Shown here: one piece after another, positions 44,301-52,452 of the stretch
Layout: the number at the start of each line of letters is the position of its first letter
Numbering within the stretch: position 1 is the first letter of the stretch
The notes under the pieces: model-generated
The model's input: only the letters and a program-made list of their open reading frames with translations
What the model was told of the DNA's origin: nothing
The model's database searches: none
Made by a program: the position numbers and the translations under genes
Origin: M3007 sp964621185
GTDB taxonomy: Bacteria > Bacteroidota > Bacteroidia > Chitinophagales > Saprospiraceae
Assembly: GCA_964621185.1 (NCBI GenBank)
Contig: CAZULM010000007.1
Span: 62,001-126,000, forward strand
Direction: 5' to 3'
DNA length: 64,000 nucleotides

Positions 44301-46597
44301 CTACGGTGAGCTTGTTGCCGAGCAATACCACCAACCTGACGGGCAGCAGCTGCAATCCGGCGGAAGTGGGCGTTTTCCCGGTGGTGTTGTCCAACCAGTT
44401 TGGCTGTGACAGTACCGTCATTACCACGATCAATTTCGCCCCGTTGGACACTACTTTCCTCACGGGGGCGAACTGCGACCCTGCCATGACAGGGGTGTTC
44501 ACCAATACCCTAACTACTTCCGGCGGTTGTGACAGTGTTCTGGTCACTACCGTGAGTTTATTGCCCAGCAATACGACCAACTTGACGGGCACTACTTGCA
44601 ACCCCTCGCAAGTGGGTGTATTCCCAGTTGTCCTTTCCAACCAGTTTGGCTGCGACAGTACGGTCATCACAACGATCAATTTTGTGCCGCTGGACACTAC
44701 TTTCCTGACGGGTACGAACTGCGACCCTGCCATGACGGGCGTCTTTACCAATACGCTGACTACCGCTGGGGGCTGCGACAGTGTGTTGGTGACCACGGTG
44801 AGCTTGCTCCCCAGCAGCGCCACGAGCTTGTTCGACCAGAGCTGCAATCCGTCTGAAGTCGGGGTGTTCACGAATGTGCTTTCCAATCAATTCGGCTGCG
44901 ACAGCACCGTGACCTTGACGGTTACATTCGCGCCAATCGATTCCGTTTTCCTGACGGCCACCACCTGCGACCCGGCAAGTGCCGGCGTTTTTGCCCAGGA
45001 TTATGTGACCCCTGCCGGATGCGACAGCGTAGCCGTGACTACGGTCTCCTTGTTGCCCAGCAACCAGACAGCCGTGCAGACCTTTACTTGCGACCCTGCT
45101 ATGGCGGGCGTTTTTGTGTATCCTTTGGTCAATATTTTCGGTTGCGACAGTATCGTGACGGAAACGAGGTCCTTATTGCCCAGCAGTATGACGAATATTG
45201 CGCTGACTACCTGCAATCCAACACAAGTCGGCGTAGTAACCCAGGTGGTTCCAAACCAGTGGGGATGTGACAGTACAATTGTTACCACGACTACCTTGTT
45301 GCCGGCCAACAGCTGCGGCGTTTCGGCAACCCTGCAAGGCTCGAACATCCCTTGTGCGAACAATACAGGCAACCTAACCCTGACCATGACAGTGGGACAA
45401 CCGCCGTTCAATTACACCGTGCTGCTTGGCGGTACGCCTGTAGCCAATGGCGTGGTGAACGCATTGAATGTGCCGAACGCGATCAGCGGGCTCGCTCCTG
45501 GAAACTATACCTTGAGCATTACTTCGCCCAATGGTTACAGCACAACGGCGCAGGCTACCATCGTGCAATTGGTGCCGCCAAGCCTCAGCAGCGTTGCCAA
45601 TTCGGACTATGCGGGCTTTGATGTGAGCTGCAACGGGGCTTCCGACGGAACGGCGCTTGCCTCAGCATCGGGCGGCTTGCCACCTTATTCCTTCAGTTGG
45701 TCGAATGGGGGCAACGGCACCCAAATCAACAACCTGGCTGCCGGCCTCTACACCGTTACTGTCGTGGATGCCAACAATTGCACGAATGTTTCCACGGTGT
45801 CACTTACCCAGCCCACTGAAATGGTGCTGACTTTCACCGTCAACGACCTGGATTGCTTCGGCCAAAACGATGGCACCATACAGGTGCAAGCCAGCGGCGG
45901 CGCACCGCCGTATTCCTTCTCCCTGAACAATGGCCCTGAACAGGCTTCCAACTTGTTCACGAACCTCAGCGCAGGGGCTTATACTGTGGTGACTTCCGAT
46001 GCCAACGACTGCACCCAAACAGAAGCATTGGTGATCAATGCAGCCTTCCATCCCACGGTGGAATTGGGCGATAACCTCTCCATTGAACTTGGCGACGAAA
46101 CGGTGATACAAGCCGTGGTGAACGTGCCGCTCGACAGTATCCTTTCGGTGGTTTGGACACCGCCGTTCGACACCTCCGAGTGCCCGAGCTGTTTGACTCA
46201 GGTGGTAGCGCCCGTTGTTTCCACAACGTATTCTATTCAGATTGAGACACTCAACGGCTGTACCGACGAAGACAAGGTCACGGTGCTGGTTGACCGTCGC
46301 AGGCAAGTTTATATCCCGAACGTGTTCTCGCCAAACCTGGACGGGTCTAACGACATTTTCACCGTGTACGCCAAGCCAGGCACGGTGCGCACCATTCGTT
46401 CCTTGCGGATTTTCGACCGCTGGGGTGATGCCTTGTACCTCCTGGAAGATTTCCCGCCCAACAGCCCGACCCAAGGATGGGACGGAACATACAGGGGCAA
46501 ACCGATGAACCCGGCGGTATTCGTCTGGATGGTGGAAATCGAGTTTTTGGACGGCCTTGTGGAACTGTACAAGGGTGATGTGACCATTGTGCGCTAA
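41303..46597 (+). CDS. Giant T9SS type B cargo with 13 tandem 41-residue repeats
   Basis: The ATG at 41303 gives 1764 residues with a signal peptide (FQAQRSFAQ). After Ig-like and PKD-like regions come 13 tandem units of exactly 41 residues (43709-45307). Each holds a Cys at position 10 (CDPxMTGVF or CNPxxVGVF) and a CDS triplet at 28-30, followed by VxTTVSLLPS. Two SprB-type repeats follow (CNGASDGTALASASGGLPPYSFSW and CFGQNDGTIQVQASGGAPPYSF, each spread over two strands). The C-terminus (VYIPNVFSPNLDGSNDIF ... FDRWGDALY) is a type B T9SS sorting domain. The product is probably a surface filament or adhesin; the paired Cys could form disulfides. A strong terminator follows. Confidence 0.9.
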   Translation: MKQTFTLSSIILLALLFQAQRSFAQCSTQTCQLPQYSDNAPGACILPAPSALDCYYGATIPSVPQSFPPFWCTTIENNQWFAFTADATTASFNLSVFGCASGSGIQAAVLSTTDCIDFTFVSACLGNIGSNTTQNLLASNLVPGQNYYLMIDGNAGAVCDFAINASLPTVTGTTNGLCIPSSATGTYQTAGNSTWTINPPSAGNIIGSAIGTSITVQWLEPGPAEVCATSTQCPGAPEFCLPVFIGEDVMTTEEVNLCQGKTVMCGGSTFSQAGTFMVNLPTYLNCDSIINCVVHLIPTVYTDINVNICQNGTATCAGEEFFAPGNYNVPFLNFQGCDSIVRCHVKLVPTYNSPIKLVNLCGPAQYQVCDAIYTTSGLYSEICTGYLGCDSIVNTNLAILEPNAVIAPPGILDCDQNVNITLNGSGSNINTAVGGVTLYNWYGPPGGIIGFSNQPTVVVGQPGQYCLVLTHSRAGVFCRDTACVTVTSTGSVPPLPQISGNPNPCGDSTFVYTATAGGQPLPNAFQWTIPGNLSYTQLSLNTIQVTWDSVVMGNMCVTAVNACGTSQPACIPITVIPPIQQPQMAGPTNVCANGGSYLFTLNLEQIGTNYNWTVPPGAVLTGSGDSVMVNFLNATSGQVCVTPSNVCGTGMPVCRTVQVNPIPTADLSSDAQICDGESVNLTFALTGNGLFDVTWSVGGTTSTLNDIANGHVVSVNPTQTTKYKILSISDNSNPTCSAAIADSVTVTVRPNFSANATAQICDGESILLGGALQTVSGVYTDSLQSVYGCDSVIITTLTVLPIDTTILTSASCDPNLVGTTVDVYSQANGCDSVVIHTVTLLPSDSTFINKKSCDINNVGVFTQNLSNIYGCDSTVVTTVVYSLSDTTLVSAANCDPNMTGVFVQNLLTFEGCDSVIITTVSLLPSNTTNLTATTCNPSQVGVFPVVLSNQFGCDSTVITTVSFVPLDTTYLTGANCDPNMTGVFTNTLTTAGGCDSVLVTTVSLLPSNTTNLTGSSCNPAEVGVFPVVLSNQFGCDSTVITTINFAPLDTTFLTGANCDPAMTGVFTNTLTTSGGCDSVLVTTVSLLPSNTTNLTGTTCNPSQVGVFPVVLSNQFGCDSTVITTINFVPLDTTFLTGTNCDPAMTGVFTNTLTTAGGCDSVLVTTVSLLPSSATSLFDQSCNPSEVGVFTNVLSNQFGCDSTVTLTVTFAPIDSVFLTATTCDPASAGVFAQDYVTPAGCDSVAVTTVSLLPSNQTAVQTFTCDPAMAGVFVYPLVNIFGCDSIVTETRSLLPSSMTNIALTTCNPTQVGVVTQVVPNQWGCDSTIVTTTTLLPANSCGVSATLQGSNIPCANNTGNLTLTMTVGQPPFNYTVLLGGTPVANGVVNALNVPNAISGLAPGNYTLSITSPNGYSTTAQATIVQLVPPSLSSVANSDYAGFDVSCNGASDGTALASASGGLPPYSFSWSNGGNGTQINNLAAGLYTVTVVDANNCTNVSTVSLTQPTEMVLTFTVNDLDCFGQNDGTIQVQASGGAPPYSFSLNNGPEQASNLFTNLSAGAYTVVTSDANDCTQTEALVINAAFHPTVELGDNLSIELGDETVIQAVVNVPLDSILSVVWTPPFDTSECPSCLTQVVAPVVSTTYSIQIETLNGCTDEDKVTVLVDRRRQVYIPNVFSPNLDGSNDIFTVYAKPGTVRTIRSLRIFDRWGDALYLLEDFPPNSPTQGWDGTYRGKPMNPAVFVWMVEIEFLDGLVELYKGDVTIVR
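43709..45307 (+). repeat. 13 tandem 123-bp coding repeats
   Basis: The Cys codons at 43982, 44105 and 44228 are spaced exactly 123 bp apart and the pattern holds over 13 units. Neighbouring units alternate between a DTTxLTGANCDP type and an NTTNLTxTTCNP type in the middle of the array, suggesting a duplication unit of two repeats (246 bp). Confidence 0.9.
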
Positions 46598-46621
46598 GGA
46601 AAACGCAACCAAATAAACCCT

Positions 46622-46662
46622 GATCGGGCGATGGCAATTTTGTCGTCGCCCGATTCTTTTTT
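46622..46662 (+). terminator. Rho-independent terminator after the giant adhesin
   Basis: ATCGGGCGA pairs with TCGCCCGAT across a short AT-rich loop and is followed by TCTTTTTT. It lies 25 bp after the adhesin stop. Confidence 0.85.
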
Positions 46663-46683
46663 GGGGGAAATCTCCCGTGCAAA

Positions 46684-46740
46684 CGAGCCAATGGGGCGTT
46701 GCCCCACGCACCCGAACCATAGGGCGATGCCCCATGTGTC
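46684..46740. repeat. REP-like palindromes left of the transposase
   Basis: CCAATGGGGCGTTGCCCCAC and CCATAGGGCGATGCCCCATG are adjacent palindromic words of the type GGGGC-RTT/ATG-GCCCC. The same words recur right of the transposase at 47355-47450. Confidence 0.75.
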
Positions 46741-47192
46741 TAATCCCAAACGTATCTCTCGTCAAAATCAATCCCGTACTTTTTCAATAATGAGCGAAAT
46801 TCTGCCTGGAAGTCCTGTTTTCGGTGATGCTCCTTTTGGTTGTCCACATACCTGACCACAACATCAATCTCTGACGGTTTGACGGAGAAGGCGCCATACC
46901 CTCGTTGCCAATAAAAATTGGCGAACTGCTCTCCTTTGCTTTTTATCCATTTGGAAGAGCTTTTCTTAACCTCTTCTATCAAATCCATCAGGGCTACTTT
47001 TCTGGACAATAGACACACGATGTGTACATGGTCAAGATAGCCTCCGACACGGATCGGGTGACATTCCATGGCTTGGCAGACACTGCCCAGGTAGGCGAAA
47101 AGTTCAGATTCGATGGTTTCAGCGATCTGGGGCTGACGGTATTTGGTGCTGAAAGTGATGTGTACACAAATTTTTGCTAATGATTGTGGCAT
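46740..47192 (-). CDS. IS200/IS605-type Y1 transposase, RAYT-like
   Basis: The 150-residue product is an HUH single-strand transposase. The HUH motif is DHVHIV with His55 and His57, and the nucleophile is Tyr115 in RYVDNQKEHH. The start MPQSLAKICVHITFSTKYRQP and the end DERYVWD are those of the small Y1 transposases common in Bacteroidota. No accessory tnpB lies beside it. REP-like palindromes flank it on both sides, including a tandem array, which is the setting of REP-associated tyrosine transposases rather than of a simple IS200 with one hairpin at each end. The key residues are intact, so it could be active. Confidence 0.9.
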   Translation of the reverse strand: MPQSLAKICVHITFSTKYRQPQIAETIESELFAYLGSVCQAMECHPIRVGGYLDHVHIVCLLSRKVALMDLIEEVKKSSSKWIKSKGEQFANFYWQRGYGAFSVKPSEIDVVVRYVDNQKEHHRKQDFQAEFRSLLKKYGIDFDERYVWD

Positions 47193-47354
47193 GGTTGAAA
47201 CGTGTTTTGATAAGATGAAAATTGAGCGTGGTAATGGTTTGATCTATTAAAATTATTGGGGAAAATGGACAATTGCAAGTGTGCGGGCGGATTTGGTGCA
47301 AAAAATGTTTTACCCAAATCAACATAGAAAATTCTCAGGAGCGCCCATAGGAGT

Positions 47355-47450
47355 GAATTGCGAACGAACCCATAGGGCGTTGCCCCACCCGAACGAACCC
47401 ATAGGGCGTTGCCCCACCCGAACGAACCCATAGGGCGTTGCCCCATGCTA
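47355..47450. repeat. Three tandem 29-bp REP-like units
   Basis: The unit CGAACGAACCCATAGGGCGT plus TGCCCCACC repeats with exact 29-bp period from 47361; the third copy changes at its end. Each contains the short palindrome GGGCGTTGCCCC, the same word as on the left side of the transposase. Confidence 0.85.
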
Positions 47451-47497
47451 TTGATTGCGCCCCTTTGGGGCTAGTGCCGCACTCCAACGAGTCCACC

Positions 47498-47725
47498 TAG
47501 CCCCACTGGGGCGTAATCATTACCATGGGGGATCGCCCCATGGCTTAGCCCCAAGGGGGCGTAATCATTAACATGGGGGATCGCCCCATAGCCTGGCCCC
47601 ACGGGGGCGTAATCATTAACATGGGGCATCGCCCCATGGCTTAGCCCCACGGGGGCGTAATCATTAACATGGGGCATCGCCCCATGGCTTAGCCCCACGG
47701 GGGCGTAATCATTAACATCGGGCAC
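47498..47725. repeat. Five tandem 48-bp units with two hairpins each
   Basis: The word GCGTAATCAT recurs at 47511, 47559, 47607, 47655 and 47703, an exact 48-bp period. Each unit has a TAGCCCC-ACG-GGGGC hairpin and an ATGGGGC-ATC-GCCCCAT hairpin. The last unit is partial. Because 48 is divisible by three, frames stay open across it, but no coding character is seen. Confidence 0.92.
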
Positions 47726-47745
47726 CACCCTGTGTGAAGTCTGCC

Positions 47746-47753
47746 TATCTTTG
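47746..47753 (+). promoter_or_regulatory. TAnnTTTG -7 box for the VOC gene
   Basis: TATCTTTG is an exact match. It lies just right of the 48-bp array and just left of a CCCGAAA heptamer run (47754-47777), 40 bp before the ATG at 47793. Confidence 0.5.
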
Positions 47754-47777
47754 CCCGAAACCCGAAACCCGAAACCA
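47754..47777. repeat. CCCGAAA heptamer run shared with 52453-52559
   Basis: Three CCCGAAA heptamers in a row, identical to the right arm of the foldback between gldA and gldF. It falls between the -7 box and the start codon of the VOC gene, so it would be in its 5' untranslated region. Confidence 0.7.
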
Positions 47778-47792
47778 ACACCTTACATTATC

Positions 47793-48848
47793 ATGATCTC
47801 TGGAATACAACAAGTTGGCATTGGCGTGGCGAACGTCCACGAAGCATTTAAGTGGTACCGCGAAAAATTCGGGATGGATATTCCCATGTTTGAAGAAGCG
47901 GCAGAAGCAGGGTTGATGCTGCCGTACACGGGTGGGCAACCGCAATCGCGTCATGCCATTCTGGCCTTGAACCTGCATGGCGGTGGGGGCATGGAAATTT
48001 GGCAATACACAGGACGGACGCCCCAGGCGCCCGATTTTCAGTTGCAATTGGGCGACCTGGGTATCGGCATTGCCAAAGTAAAATGCGTGGATGTGATGGC
48101 CTGCTTCCACCGCTTGCGCAAAAGCGGCGTCACTATCGTCACCAACCCGGCGCCAAGGCCTGATGGCACGGAGCACTTTTTCGTGAAAGATCCCTGGGGC
48201 AATTTTTTTGAAGTGGTTGCAGCCAGTGATTGGTTTTCCAAGCCTGGAAATCCCGCTGCTACGGGCGGCATGTACGGGGTGTTTATCGGCGTATCCGACA
48301 TGGAGCGTTCCATCAGGTTTTACAGTGAAATACTGGGCTATTCAACGGCAGTGTACGACGAAACAGGGCAGTTCGCCGATTGGAATGGGGTAGATGGCGG
48401 CTTTGAGCAATACCGCCGGGTGCTGCTGCGTCACCCTGAAAAACGCAAAGGCCCATTTAGTCGCCTGCTGGGCGACTCTGAAATAGAGCTTGTGCAAGCA
48501 CTTGAGCGCCAGCCGCACAAGATATTTGAAGGCCGCTTTTGGGGCGACCTGGGCTATATCCACCTGTGTTTCGATATGATGGGCATGGCAGCGATGAAAA
48601 AATTCTGCGCTGAAAAAGGGCATCCGTTCACGGTGGACAGCAGTGGCTCTTTCGATATGGGCGAAGCAGCGGGCTATTTCTCCTACATCGAAGACCCCGA
48701 TGGCACACTCATCGAATTTGTGGAGACCCATAAAATCCCGATATTGAAAAAATTGGGCTGGTACCTGGATTTGCGGAAACGCAGCAACCCGGAAAAACCG
48801 CTCCCCTGGTGGATGTTGAAGACATTGGGGTTTGGAAGGGTGAAGTGA
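47793..48848 (+). CDS. VOC family protein with two glyoxalase-like domains
   Basis: The ATG at 47793 gives 351 residues with two vicinal-oxygen-chelate modules. The first opens with GIQQVGIGVANVHEAFKWYREKFGM and closes with FFVKDPWGNFFEVV; the second opens with GGMYGVFIGVSDMERSIRFYSEILGY and closes with YIEDPDGTLIEFVE. The Glu ligands at the end of each module are kept; the first-strand His ligand is not obvious in either, so metal binding and activity are uncertain. A C-terminal helix (PLPWWMLKTLGFGRVK) is added. The family includes glyoxalases, dioxygenases and resistance proteins; the substrate here cannot be named. Confidence 0.85.
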   Translation: MISGIQQVGIGVANVHEAFKWYREKFGMDIPMFEEAAEAGLMLPYTGGQPQSRHAILALNLHGGGGMEIWQYTGRTPQAPDFQLQLGDLGIGIAKVKCVDVMACFHRLRKSGVTIVTNPAPRPDGTEHFFVKDPWGNFFEVVAASDWFSKPGNPAATGGMYGVFIGVSDMERSIRFYSEILGYSTAVYDETGQFADWNGVDGGFEQYRRVLLRHPEKRKGPFSRLLGDSEIELVQALERQPHKIFEGRFWGDLGYIHLCFDMMGMAAMKKFCAEKGHPFTVDSSGSFDMGEAAGYFSYIEDPDGTLIEFVETHKIPILKKLGWYLDLRKRSNPEKPLPWWMLKTLGFGRVK

Positions 48849-48893
48849 ATGCAAATGATTCGCAAATCCATCCAAAATGCCTTAGTTTGGCCT

Positions 48894-48901
48894 TACTTTT
48901 G
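48894..48901 (+). promoter_or_regulatory. TAnnTTTG -7 box for the thioredoxin-like gene
   Basis: TACTTTTG matches the consensus and lies 30 bp before the ATG at 48932. No good -33 is found. Confidence 0.45.
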
Positions 48902-48931
48902 CCCTTATTTTGCAAAAAACAAGTATTTCAC

Positions 48932-50365
48932 ATGCCGCAATTGAAAGCCCTCCTTTTCATCGCACTTTTTTCAAATACCATACTTTCTGCCCAAAAAAAC
49001 GCTGTCAAGCCTACAGTCGTACAGGATTCCACGGTAATTGAAGCCTATATGGAAGGACTGGTTGCCGGGCCTGTAAAGCTTGTAGGGGTGTATGGCGACC
49101 AGAACTATCTCGCCGATTCCACCTACGTTGACGAAAACGGGCACTTTACCCTGCGCCGGAAATCGCCCTTGCCCGCAGGCTTTTACTCTTTCCTGCTGCC
49201 CGCCATGAAAAACTTCTCCATTCTGGTGGATAAAGACGATCAGCATATCACGCTGCGGGCCAAGTTGCCCGACTATATGGCCAGCATGCAGATAGAGGGA
49301 TCAAAAAACACAGCGCTGTTGTACGAAACCAACCGCTACCAGATCAAGCAAGACCCTGAACTGCAGCAAATGGCCGATGTGATGCGCAAGTTCCCGCCAA
49401 CGGCTGCGGAGCATATCCAGGCCAAAGCCCGCCAGGCCCAATTGCTGGAAGAGCGCAAGAACTACCTGGAAGGCATTTACAAGCAATACCCCGACCTGTT
49501 TTTCACGAAGTTCAAGCATGCAGGCCAAAACCCTGATTTTATTGAAATGCGCAAGCCAAACGGTGATATCGACACCATTGGCCAGGTCGTTTCCTACCGC
49601 GAGCGCATGTGGGACAACGTCGATTTCAACGACCCCCGCATGATTTATACCCCTGTGATTGCCAACAAACTAAAGCGTTACATCAAAGACCTGACGCCGC
49701 AGCGCCCCGACTCACTCATAAAAGTTTCGGATGCCCTGATCCGTAAAGTGATGCCCTACCCGGAGTATTTCAAGTTTTTTGCCAACTGGATCGCCCTGCA
49801 ATATGAAAATACCAAAACCACGGTGATGGACGGCGAAGCGGTGTATGTACACATCGTCCAAAATTTCTTTACCGACGAACTCGCAATTTGGGAAAAACCT
49901 GAAAACCTCGTCAAACTGCGCAAGCACGTCTGGGAAATGGAGGCCAGCCTTTTGGGCAAAAAAGGGCCTGATGTGATAGCGCCCGATGTGAATGGCCAAA
50001 TGAAGTCCATCTATGAAATGACGGCCCCCGTCATCGTGGTGTTTATGTTCAGCCCCGATTGTGAGCACTGCCAAAAAGAAGCCGCAGAAATTGAGGCCAT
50101 TTACCGGAAATGGAAAGGCAAAGGCGTTGATTTCTATGGCATCGCGGTGAATACAACCGATGAGGAGTGGAAAAAATTCGTGAAAGAAAAAGGCTTCACC
50201 TTCACCAATGTTTTCGACCCTACCAACCGCGCCATCTACGCCAAATATTTTGTAGATATTACCCCCGAACTATACGTGCTGAACAAAGACCGCATCCTGG
50301 TAGGCAAAAACCTCCATGCCAACCAACTGGAACAAATTTTCGAGCGGGAGTTGAAAAAGAACTGA
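48932..50365 (+). CDS. Exported thioredoxin-like (TlpA/AhpC-TSA) protein with DUF4369-type N-terminus
   Basis: The ATG at 48932 gives 477 residues with a signal peptide (FSNTILSAQ); the frame is open further left over the end of the VOC gene, but that region has no family residues. Residues about 30-130 fit DUF4369 (AYMEGLVAGPVKLVGVYGDQNYLADSTYVDENGHF). A helical DUF5106-like middle follows (about 140-340). The C-terminal thioredoxin fold carries the redox pair in FSPDCEHCQKEA and a cis-Pro region at ITPELYVL. Such proteins reduce or shuffle disulfides in the periplasm. The partner substrate is unknown. Confidence 0.88.
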   Translation: MPQLKALLFIALFSNTILSAQKNAVKPTVVQDSTVIEAYMEGLVAGPVKLVGVYGDQNYLADSTYVDENGHFTLRRKSPLPAGFYSFLLPAMKNFSILVDKDDQHITLRAKLPDYMASMQIEGSKNTALLYETNRYQIKQDPELQQMADVMRKFPPTAAEHIQAKARQAQLLEERKNYLEGIYKQYPDLFFTKFKHAGQNPDFIEMRKPNGDIDTIGQVVSYRERMWDNVDFNDPRMIYTPVIANKLKRYIKDLTPQRPDSLIKVSDALIRKVMPYPEYFKFFANWIALQYENTKTTVMDGEAVYVHIVQNFFTDELAIWEKPENLVKLRKHVWEMEASLLGKKGPDVIAPDVNGQMKSIYEMTAPVIVVFMFSPDCEHCQKEAAEIEAIYRKWKGKGVDFYGIAVNTTDEEWKKFVKEKGFTFTNVFDPTNRAIYAKYFVDITPELYVLNKDRILVGKNLHANQLEQIFERELKKN

Positions 50366-50372
50366 TTCTTTT

Positions 50373-51368
50373 TCAATCGTTCAGGTCCCAATCGTATTCG
50401 TTAAAACGAATGGAGGCATTGGCATCCAAAGGATTGTCGGCGTATTTGTTCAAATAGGCGCGCAGGTCGCCAAAGTCGGCCCCGTACCAATCAAATATTT
50501 TCGAGACCCGTGCCCGGTTGCCTGCAAGCGTGTTGAAACTGCTGTTGTTGATAAAAGCGCGGGCGCGGCTTTCCAGCGCTGTTTCCAGGTTGTCGGCAGT
50601 GTAGGCGTGGTTCCAGAGCGGTGGGCAGCTTTTCGCTGCGCAGTTTACCGCAAAGTGGATGCGCGGCTCCTGAAATTTTGGCCGTATGATGTCGTTCTCA
50701 ATGTTGTTCAGGCTGTATTTGTTGCCGCCGATTTTGATCCGCCGTACATCCCAGGTTTTCCCGCCATCCAATTTGATGATGCTACTGGTTGGGTAATTGT
50801 CCACAATGAGTTTCAGGGTGTACGCATTGTAGGCGTTGATCCAGTAGGCCAAGGCTTCGTTGCGGCTCCAGCCTTCCTGTGGAGGGTTGTCTGTGAGCAA
50901 TTGGCAATAAGCATCCAAAGCAGCTTTGTCGGTTTTCAACGCTTTGTAATTCACTTTTCCGGTATCATCCACATATTTTTGGAGCAATTGCTCAAACGCT
51001 TTGTGGTTGAGCGGCGGTGGCGCAGGTGGTCTTTGGATTGCGGGCACCGGCACGAGCGATTCTTCGGGCATCTCTATGCTCATCGCTTTTTCCATTTGCC
51101 TTTTATCGTCAACAGTTACCGGCTTTTTTGCAGGCATCGGCCCCGATTTTTTGGGAGCTGTCGCTACCTGCTTTTTTGTCGGTTTGGATGCACCGGTTGT
51201 TTGGGGCTGTGCCGCAGCATCCTCTGAAGGTTCGGGCACTGCCTCCACAGGGACCTCAGGTGCAGCCGTTACCGGGGCCTGTTCGGTGCTGACAGCTACT
51301 TTCTGCTCAGGGGCATTGGAACAGGCAGCAATAAATAGTGTAATGGCTAAGACAATCAGGTGTCGCAT
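50373..51368 (-). CDS. DUF547 lipoprotein
   Basis: The 331-residue product has a lipobox (ITLFIAAC) followed by a long low-complexity linker rich in Pro, Ala and Lys (about 20-125). The DUF547 domain covers 130-331 with FEQLLQKYVDDTGKVNYKAL, NEALAYWINAYNAYTLKLIV and the conserved HFAVNCAAKSCPPL. The domain is related to papain-like folds and its role is unknown. The linker suggests it reaches across the periplasm or binds peptidoglycan, as many linker lipoproteins do; that is inference. It converges with the thioredoxin-like gene and is divergent from gldA. Confidence 0.88.
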   Translation of the reverse strand: MRHLIVLAITLFIAACSNAPEQKVAVSTEQAPVTAAPEVPVEAVPEPSEDAAAQPQTTGASKPTKKQVATAPKKSGPMPAKKPVTVDDKRQMEKAMSIEMPEESLVPVPAIQRPPAPPPLNHKAFEQLLQKYVDDTGKVNYKALKTDKAALDAYCQLLTDNPPQEGWSRNEALAYWINAYNAYTLKLIVDNYPTSSIIKLDGGKTWDVRRIKIGGNKYSLNNIENDIIRPKFQEPRIHFAVNCAAKSCPPLWNHAYTADNLETALESRARAFINNSSFNTLAGNRARVSKIFDWYGADFGDLRAYLNKYADNPLDANASIRFNEYDWDLND

Positions 51369-51490
51369 ATTGGTAAATTGATGGACGATTAATGACTACA
51401 AAAGAACGAACACAACAGTTCGATGGTTTTTGGATGTGCGCTTTAAGCGCCAAACTGTTTGCCCGACGACAATGATAGCAAGGATTTTCC

Positions 51491-51498
51491 TAATTTTG
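51491..51498 (+). promoter_or_regulatory. TAnnTTTG -7 box for gldA
   Basis: TAATTTTG matches exactly. It fixes the probable transcript start near 51505, which rules out the longer open frame and supports the TTG start at 51540. Confidence 0.55.
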
Positions 51499-51539
51499 CG
51501 CACCCGGGCAACCAAACTCAAATATTCAAGCGCAATAAA

Positions 51540-52445
51540 TTGTCTGTAAAAGTCACTCAACTCGTCAAAACTTACGATGCCCAGCGTGCGGTGGACGGCA
51601 TTTCGTTTGAAGCCCGCAAAGGTGAAGTGCTCGGTTTCCTGGGCCCCAATGGCGCCGGGAAAACTACTACCATGAAAATCGTGACCGGCTATTTGCCCCA
51701 AACGGAAGGGAAAGTAGAGGTCTGCGGCATAGACGTAAACCAAAACAGCATGGAATCCCGGGCCCGCATCGGATACCTGCCGGAACAAAATCCGCTGTAC
51801 AAAGAAATGTATGTGCGGGAATACCTGGCGTTCACTGCCGGACTGCACCAGGTGTCAAACGCAGCAAAACGCGTAGATGAAATGGTGGAGCGCACGGGCC
51901 TGAGCAGCCACCGGCACAAACAGATCGGCGAACTGTCTAAAGGCTACCGACAGCGCGTGGGCCTGGCGCAAGCCATGCTCCACAACCCGGAAGTGCTGAT
52001 CCTCGACGAGCCCACCAGCGGCCTCGACCCCAACCAGATCATCGAAATCCGGCAGCTCATCAAAGACCTGGGCAAAGAAAAAACCGTGATCCTCTCTACC
52101 CATATCCTCGGCGAAGTAGAGGCTGTTTGCGACCGCGCCATCATCATCAACAAAGGAAAACTGGTGGCCGATGCGTCCATTCAGGAACTCAAGCAGCAGT
52201 TTGCAGGGCAGAGCATCGTCACCGCCGAATTTGCAGAAAAAGTGGATAAGAAACTCTTGGAGAGCATCAAAAATGTGCGCGCAGTGAAAAGCCTGGGCAA
52301 AAACAACTGGCAGTTTGAATCGGATGCCCGCCACGACGTTCGCCCTGAAGTGTTCGCATTTGCCGTGTCAAATAAATTGACGCTGCTGGAATTGCACAAA
52401 GAAGTGCACAGCGTGGAGGATGTGTTCCAGCAATTGACTAAATAA
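51540..52445 (+). CDS. gldA: Gliding motility ABC transporter ATP-binding protein GldA
   Basis: A TTG start at 51540 gives 301 residues opening LSVKVTQLVKTYDAQRAVDG, which aligns with the usual GldA start; there is no ATG before the Walker A motif, and a -7 box lies at 51491. Walker A is GPNGAGKTT (35-43), the signature is ELSKGYRQRVGLAQ, Walker B is VLILDEPTSGLDP, and the H-loop is STH. The C-terminal 90 residues (IVTAEFAEKVDKKLLESIKN) are typical of GldA. GldA with GldF and GldG forms an ABC transporter needed for gliding in Flavobacterium johnsoniae. gldF follows after a foldback element. Confidence 0.88.
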   Translation: MSVKVTQLVKTYDAQRAVDGISFEARKGEVLGFLGPNGAGKTTTMKIVTGYLPQTEGKVEVCGIDVNQNSMESRARIGYLPEQNPLYKEMYVREYLAFTAGLHQVSNAAKRVDEMVERTGLSSHRHKQIGELSKGYRQRVGLAQAMLHNPEVLILDEPTSGLDPNQIIEIRQLIKDLGKEKTVILSTHILGEVEAVCDRAIIINKGKLVADASIQELKQQFAGQSIVTAEFAEKVDKKLLESIKNVRAVKSLGKNNWQFESDARHDVRPEVFAFAVSNKLTLLELHKEVHSVEDVFQQLTK

Positions 52446-52452
52446 TTTACTT

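Noticed and set aside
43942..44886. 314-residue minus-strand open frame with internal repeats
   Set aside because: Its repeats only mirror the 123-bp coding repeats of the giant adhesin on the plus strand.
47360..47725. Possible CRISPR array
   Set aside because: The units are contiguous palindromic repeats without unique spacers, and no cas genes are near.
47471..47728. Open frame on the minus strand encoding a 16-residue repeat peptide (VNDYAPVGL-type)
   Set aside because: It is a by-product of the 48-bp palindromic array, whose period is a multiple of three. No start context, signal or hydrophobic pattern supports translation.
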